The notes beneath the pieces are model-generated. The model was not told where the DNA came from, ran no database searches, and saw only the letters and a list, made by a program, of their open reading frames with translations. The position numbers and the translations under genes were made by a program. From Alnus glutinosa (Eukaryota; Streptophyta; Magnoliopsida; Fagales; Betulaceae), in contig NC_084896.1 in the NCBI RefSeq assembly GCF_958979055.1, forward strand, positions 27,452,001 to 27,516,000: a stretch of 64,000 nucleotides of DNA, read 5' to 3'. Positions 60,562-64,000 of the stretch are shown here, piece by piece. Numbering within the stretch: position 1 is the stretch's first letter; every line of letters begins with the position of its first letter.

Positions 60562-60790
60562 TGTAACGCCCACACCCAACGACTTAATATTGTTCGCTTT
60601 TGGCTCTCTCGAATCAGACTTCTCAAAAAGTCACCTATCCTGATACTACTCTGGCAGAAGCACGATTTAATTGTAGAGTTCTGATAGGTTCATGACCATC
60701 ATGATCCTAAAACGCGTTGTGTCAAGAAGTGTGCGAATATATATATAAACACATGCTCATTTCCATACCCAGGCGGTGTGAGATGTTACA
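60562..60790 (-). mobile_element. Cassandra-type solo LTR with 5S rRNA-derived core
   Basis: 229 bp present only in unit 2. The minus strand starts TGTAACATCTCACACC and ends GGCGTTACA, with a TATATATAT box. Its middle (60617-60688) reads ATCAGAACTCTACAATTAAA, TCGTGCTTCTGCCAGAGTAG and AGGATAGGTGAC. This is a diverged copy of the 5S rRNA segment (A box to C box) that defines Cassandra TRIM elements. No partner LTR or primer-binding site is nearby, so it is a solo LTR. About 30 bp of extra unmatched sequence lies on its left and no clean 5-bp duplication was found. Confidence 0.8.
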
Positions 60791-61894
60791 ATGGCTCTTT
60801 TAATTCATGCATGCATTGTGTCCGTGTTTGTGTGTGTGAATGTGCGCAAGTACATTTGTGTATGTATCTGGTTTTCTTTTTAAAATCAAGATAAATTTGT
60901 TTGATTTTTCTTATCTAAGGTCAGGGAAATATCTTCAACATGTGTTCTAAATGGTTTCTAAAATCAATTATACCTGCAATAGTGTGTTTTCATGTCGAAC
61001 AATATCTGAATATACTAAAAGGCCTATATTATATTATTGTATGCTGCTGCTTATAATTTCAATATTTTTATTTTAAACAAATGAAATGGGAGAGCTAAGC
61101 ATCCAGATTCTGCCATGGAATCCTAAGTTTTGTCCCTTAGGTGTTGCACATGATTCTTTTATGCCTTTCAGTAAGTATATTGGTGGACTAGAAGTTTCTG
61201 TCTATTGACTTTGTAGGTATGCTAGAGCATGTGGTGTTTTACAAATTGTTGATGAAGGCAAGGCTAGAAGTGCACTAGAAAAGGTCTATAATTACAATGT
61301 CTTAAAGGTGAAGGATGGAAGGAGGGGGGCTGTGAATGGGATGCTACCTGATGGAAGGGTTGACATGTCATCCATGCAATCGAGAGAAATATGGTCCGGA
61401 GTCACATATGCCGTTGCTGCAACAATGATCCATGAAGATATGATTGATATAGCATTTCAGACTGCAGGTGGAATCTATGAAGCTGGATGGTCCAAAGAAG
61501 GACTTGGGTGAGATAGCTTTTCTTTTGCCTTTCTACTAGAATTGGTTTGATTTATTAACTCGAGCTGCTCAATATAATCATTACTTGGGAATAACTAAGG
61601 AACCAAAAGCAATTAAAACAGCTTGCTACATTTAACAGAAGAGAACTTCCCATCATTCCATTTTTGGTTCAAACTAGCTTTCCATGTTTTTGTTAAGGAT
61701 GCTTGGTTCGTCCTATTCCTCCTTGTCTCCACCCCCCATCCTCGAAAACCAAAAAAATATATATAATTGTCAATCTTTTGCAAATTTCTATGAAAACATA
61801 ACAAGTCTTTAGAGAACTTTTTGGTTCTTTTAACTAGGGGTGTCAAATTTTGTTCGCTTATCAGGTTCAGGTAGTGTCAAGGAATGGTTATAAG

Positions 61895-62000
61895 ATCTAT
61901 ATAGGTCAATCCTAACTTGACCTATTTAATTAAACAAGTCAGATCTCCTAACCCCAACCTGCTAATTTTATGTTGAGTTCTTGAGTCGTGTAAAAAATTG
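61895..62000. repeat. Dispersed repeat unit, intron 18 of copy 2
   Basis: Ortholog of 50007-50112: TATATAGGTCAATCCTAAC... AACCTGCTAATTTTATGTTG... GTCGTGTAAAAAATT. Confidence 0.55.
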
Positions 62001-62684
62001 TCAACCATACTTTTAGCTGTTGGTGAAGTCATTTACTTATTCAACACTACATTGGTGATATCTAGATTTCCTGCTTTTGGCTTTTTTAATAGTTTACCAT
62101 TTTGTCAACAGCTATTCTTTTCAAACTCCGGAAGCTTGGAACACCAACGGCCAATATAGATCTCTATGTTACATGCGCCCTTTGGCCATATGGGTCATGC
62201 AGTGGGCATTAACAAGGCCAAATATTTTTAAGCCAGAGATTAAACCAGAAGTGAAGGAAGAGTGTTTATTTAGGCAACATTCTGGATTCTCTACAGTTTC
62301 TTGCCTTTTAAAGTTGCCTGAAGAGGGAACATCTAAAAGTCTTTTACAAGTTGCATATGACTACACTAAGAAGAAAATTGGGATGTAACTGAAGTTTCTA
62401 CAACTATCTTGAGCCCTATAAATTACTCTACTTGATTGTTGTAAGTAGAATCCTGTATCATACAACCACAGTGTTTGTGTTGTAGAAAATTTCTTTTGTT
62501 TAAGATAGTTATTTGATATATTTGTATAATTGTACGAGTATGGGCTATATTGATTCTCAGTAGCTCCACACATGGAATGGTCTAGACTAGGGGGCTTTCT
62601 TGTTCGCATGTCGGATTCGGGTCATGTCAGGAGCATAGGTATAATACTATATAGGTTAATTCTAACTCGACTCATTTAATTAAA

Positions 62685-63670
62685 GGGATAATTGCACCGT
62701 TGGTCCCTGTGGTATACCATAATTATTTTTCACTCCTTATGGTTTAAAAAGTTCACTGGAGGTCCTCGTGATATGCAATAATTACAAATCAATCCCTGGC
62801 GTCAAATTCTGTTAAAATTTTTAACAGATTTCGTCAAATGCCACGTCAGCGCCACGTGTCGCCAATAAGATGGCGACACGTGTCTATCGTAATAAAAAAT
62901 ATAAATTTATTAAAAAATAAATAAAAATACTTATTTTTTTATAAAAAAATTTCAAAAAAAATTCAAAAAATTCAAAAAAAAAAAAAAAAAAGCTGAAGGG
63001 GTGGCCCAGCCACCCCTTTGGGGGTGGCCTGGCCGCCCCCAGCCACTGGGGGTGGCCGCGCGCCACCCCCAGTGGCTGCAGGGGGTGGCGCGCGGCCACC
63101 CCCAAGGCCCAGGGGGTGGCCTTCGGGCCACCCCTAGATCTACTAAGGGTGGCCCGATGGCCACCCCCGGCCACTGGGGGTGGCCGCGCGGCACCCCAGG
63201 TGGCCTCTGGGGGTGGCGCGCGGCCACCCCCAATGGCCGGGGGTGGCCATCGGGCCACCCTTAGTAGATCTAGGGGTGGCCCGAAGGCCACCCCCTGGGC
63301 CTTGGGGGTGGCCGCGCGCCACCCCCGGCGGCCTCTGGGGGTGGCGCGCGGCCACACCCTTTCCCATTTTTGTTTTTTTCTTTTTTTTTTTTTTTTAAAA
63401 AAAAAAATAAGTATTTGTTATTTATTTTTTAATAAATTTATATTATTTTATTAAAATTAGACATGTCAGCGCCACGTGTCACCAATAAAATGACGACATG
63501 TGGCGCTGACGTGGCATTTGACGGAATCTGTTAAAAATTTTAACAGAATTTGACGCCAGGGATCGATTTGTAATTATTGCATATCACGAGGACCTCCCAT
63601 GAACTTTTTAAACCATAGGGAGTGAAAAATAATTATGGTATACCACAGGGACCAACGGTGCAATTATCCC
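62685..63670. mobile_element. MULE-type MITE (986 bp) with a GC-rich palindromic core
   Basis: Terminal inverted repeats start GGGATAATTGCACCGTTGGT, the same family as 29312-29794. The exact 9-bp duplication TTAATTAAA flanks it (62676-62684 and 63671-63679). The unoccupied site is preserved in unit 1 at 50782-50790, which proves insertion after the tandem duplication. Sub-terminal repeats carry GCCACGTGTCGCCA-type sequence. The centre (about 62998-63357) is extremely GC-rich, unlike anything else in the window. No transposase. Confidence 0.93.
63081..63326. repeat. GC-rich near-perfect palindrome of about 245 bp
   Basis: Arms meet at about 63203/63204. CCCTAGATCTACTAAGG (from 63132) on the left is mirrored by CCTTAGTAGATCTAGGGG on the right, with only isolated mismatches along the arms. 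Each arm is itself made of shorter palindromic modules such as GGGGGTGGCCGCGCGCC. The Gly/Ala/Pro/Arg-rich frames on both strands are artefacts of this repeat, not genes. Confidence 0.93.
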
Positions 63671-63679
63671 TTAATTAAA

Positions 63680-64000
63680 TAAGTTAAATCCCTCAATTCT
63701 AACTAGCTAATTTCGTGTCAGATTTACGGGTTGTGTCTAAAATTGCAAGCCTTAAATGTTGTGTGTTGGGTTCGAGTCGTGTTAAGGCATGTATATAGAC
63801 TATAGTGTATAAGACTATATTTGGTTAATTTTAACTCGACCTATTTAATTAAATGGGTCGGACTTCTCAACTCTAACCTGCTAATTTTGTTTTGAGTTTG
63901 TGGCGGGTTTGTGGGCTGTCTCGAAAATTGCCCGCCCTAGTCTAGACCATCTTGTTGTAATTGATTGTTATATATCCTTTATGCAGAAGAAAAAAAGTTA
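63680..64000. other. End of duplication unit 2 and unique flank
   Basis: Dispersed-repeat units matching unit 1 run to about 63930. The last 70 bases do not match unit 1. No gene. Confidence 0.6.

Noticed and set aside
62884..63454. Several Gly/Ala/Pro/Arg-rich open frames on both strands (up to 157 codons)
   Set aside because: They exist only because the GC-rich palindrome lacks stop codons in every frame. The translations repeat the same short words on both strands and have no gene context.

Overview
The window is nuclear DNA from a eudicot plant, most likely a woody rosid. The basis is spliced plant genes with GT-AG introns, an AT-rich intergenic background, plant-specific families (a DUF579 glucuronoxylan methyltransferase, an MGC-anchored CDK-like kinase, a plant 7-TM family) and dense plant transposons (TRIMs, Cassandra, L1 tails, MULE-type MITEs, a gag-only LTR element). 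I cannot name the species from sequence alone.

Layout: (1) 1-2181, + strand, the 3' two thirds of cytosolic leucyl-tRNA synthetase, running in from outside the window. (2) 2.2-8.3 kb, intergenic, holding a 682-bp TIR element with a captured ORF and a complete 2.27-kb gag-only LTR retrotransposon with apparently identical LTRs. (3) 8369-9226, - strand, glucuronoxylan 4-O-methyltransferase, one exon. (4) 9.7-10.5 kb, two complete copies of one 116-bp-LTR TRIM family. (5) 12226-19054, - strand, an eight-exon CDK-like Ser/Thr kinase of the At1g54610/IBS1 type, with an L1 tail in its second intron. (6) 20-25 kb, AT-rich intergenic DNA with hairpin MITEs. (7) 25.1-28.7 kb, + strand, a seven-TM membrane protein with a long 5' leader intron. 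(8) 29.3-30.5 kb, two different MULE-type MITEs inserted back to back. (9) 32235-34802, + strand, cytochrome c, three exons, with telomere-like repeats just upstream. (10) 37.8-63.9 kb, a head-to-tail tandem duplication of about 13 kb carrying a GBA2-type (GH116) glucosylceramidase. Copy 1 (40440-50498) is intact, with 19 coding exons and 952 residues. Copy 2 (53709-62388) has lost 1,748 bp including the catalytic nucleophile, and the 5' part of exon 4.

The genes are unrelated housekeeping or cell-wall genes, not a cluster. The most unusual content is in the mobile DNA and the duplication. Copy 2's large deletion removes exactly 341 codons and leaves an AG at the breakpoint that could act as an in-frame splice acceptor. 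Its intron 17 carries a Cassandra solo LTR with a recognisable 5S-rRNA-derived core. Its 3' flank carries a MULE-type MITE with a GC-rich near-perfect palindrome of about 245 bp, and the matching empty site survives in copy 1. Shared and private insertions allow relative dating: the L1 and SINE predate the duplication, while the palindrome MITE and the Cassandra LTR are found only in copy 2.
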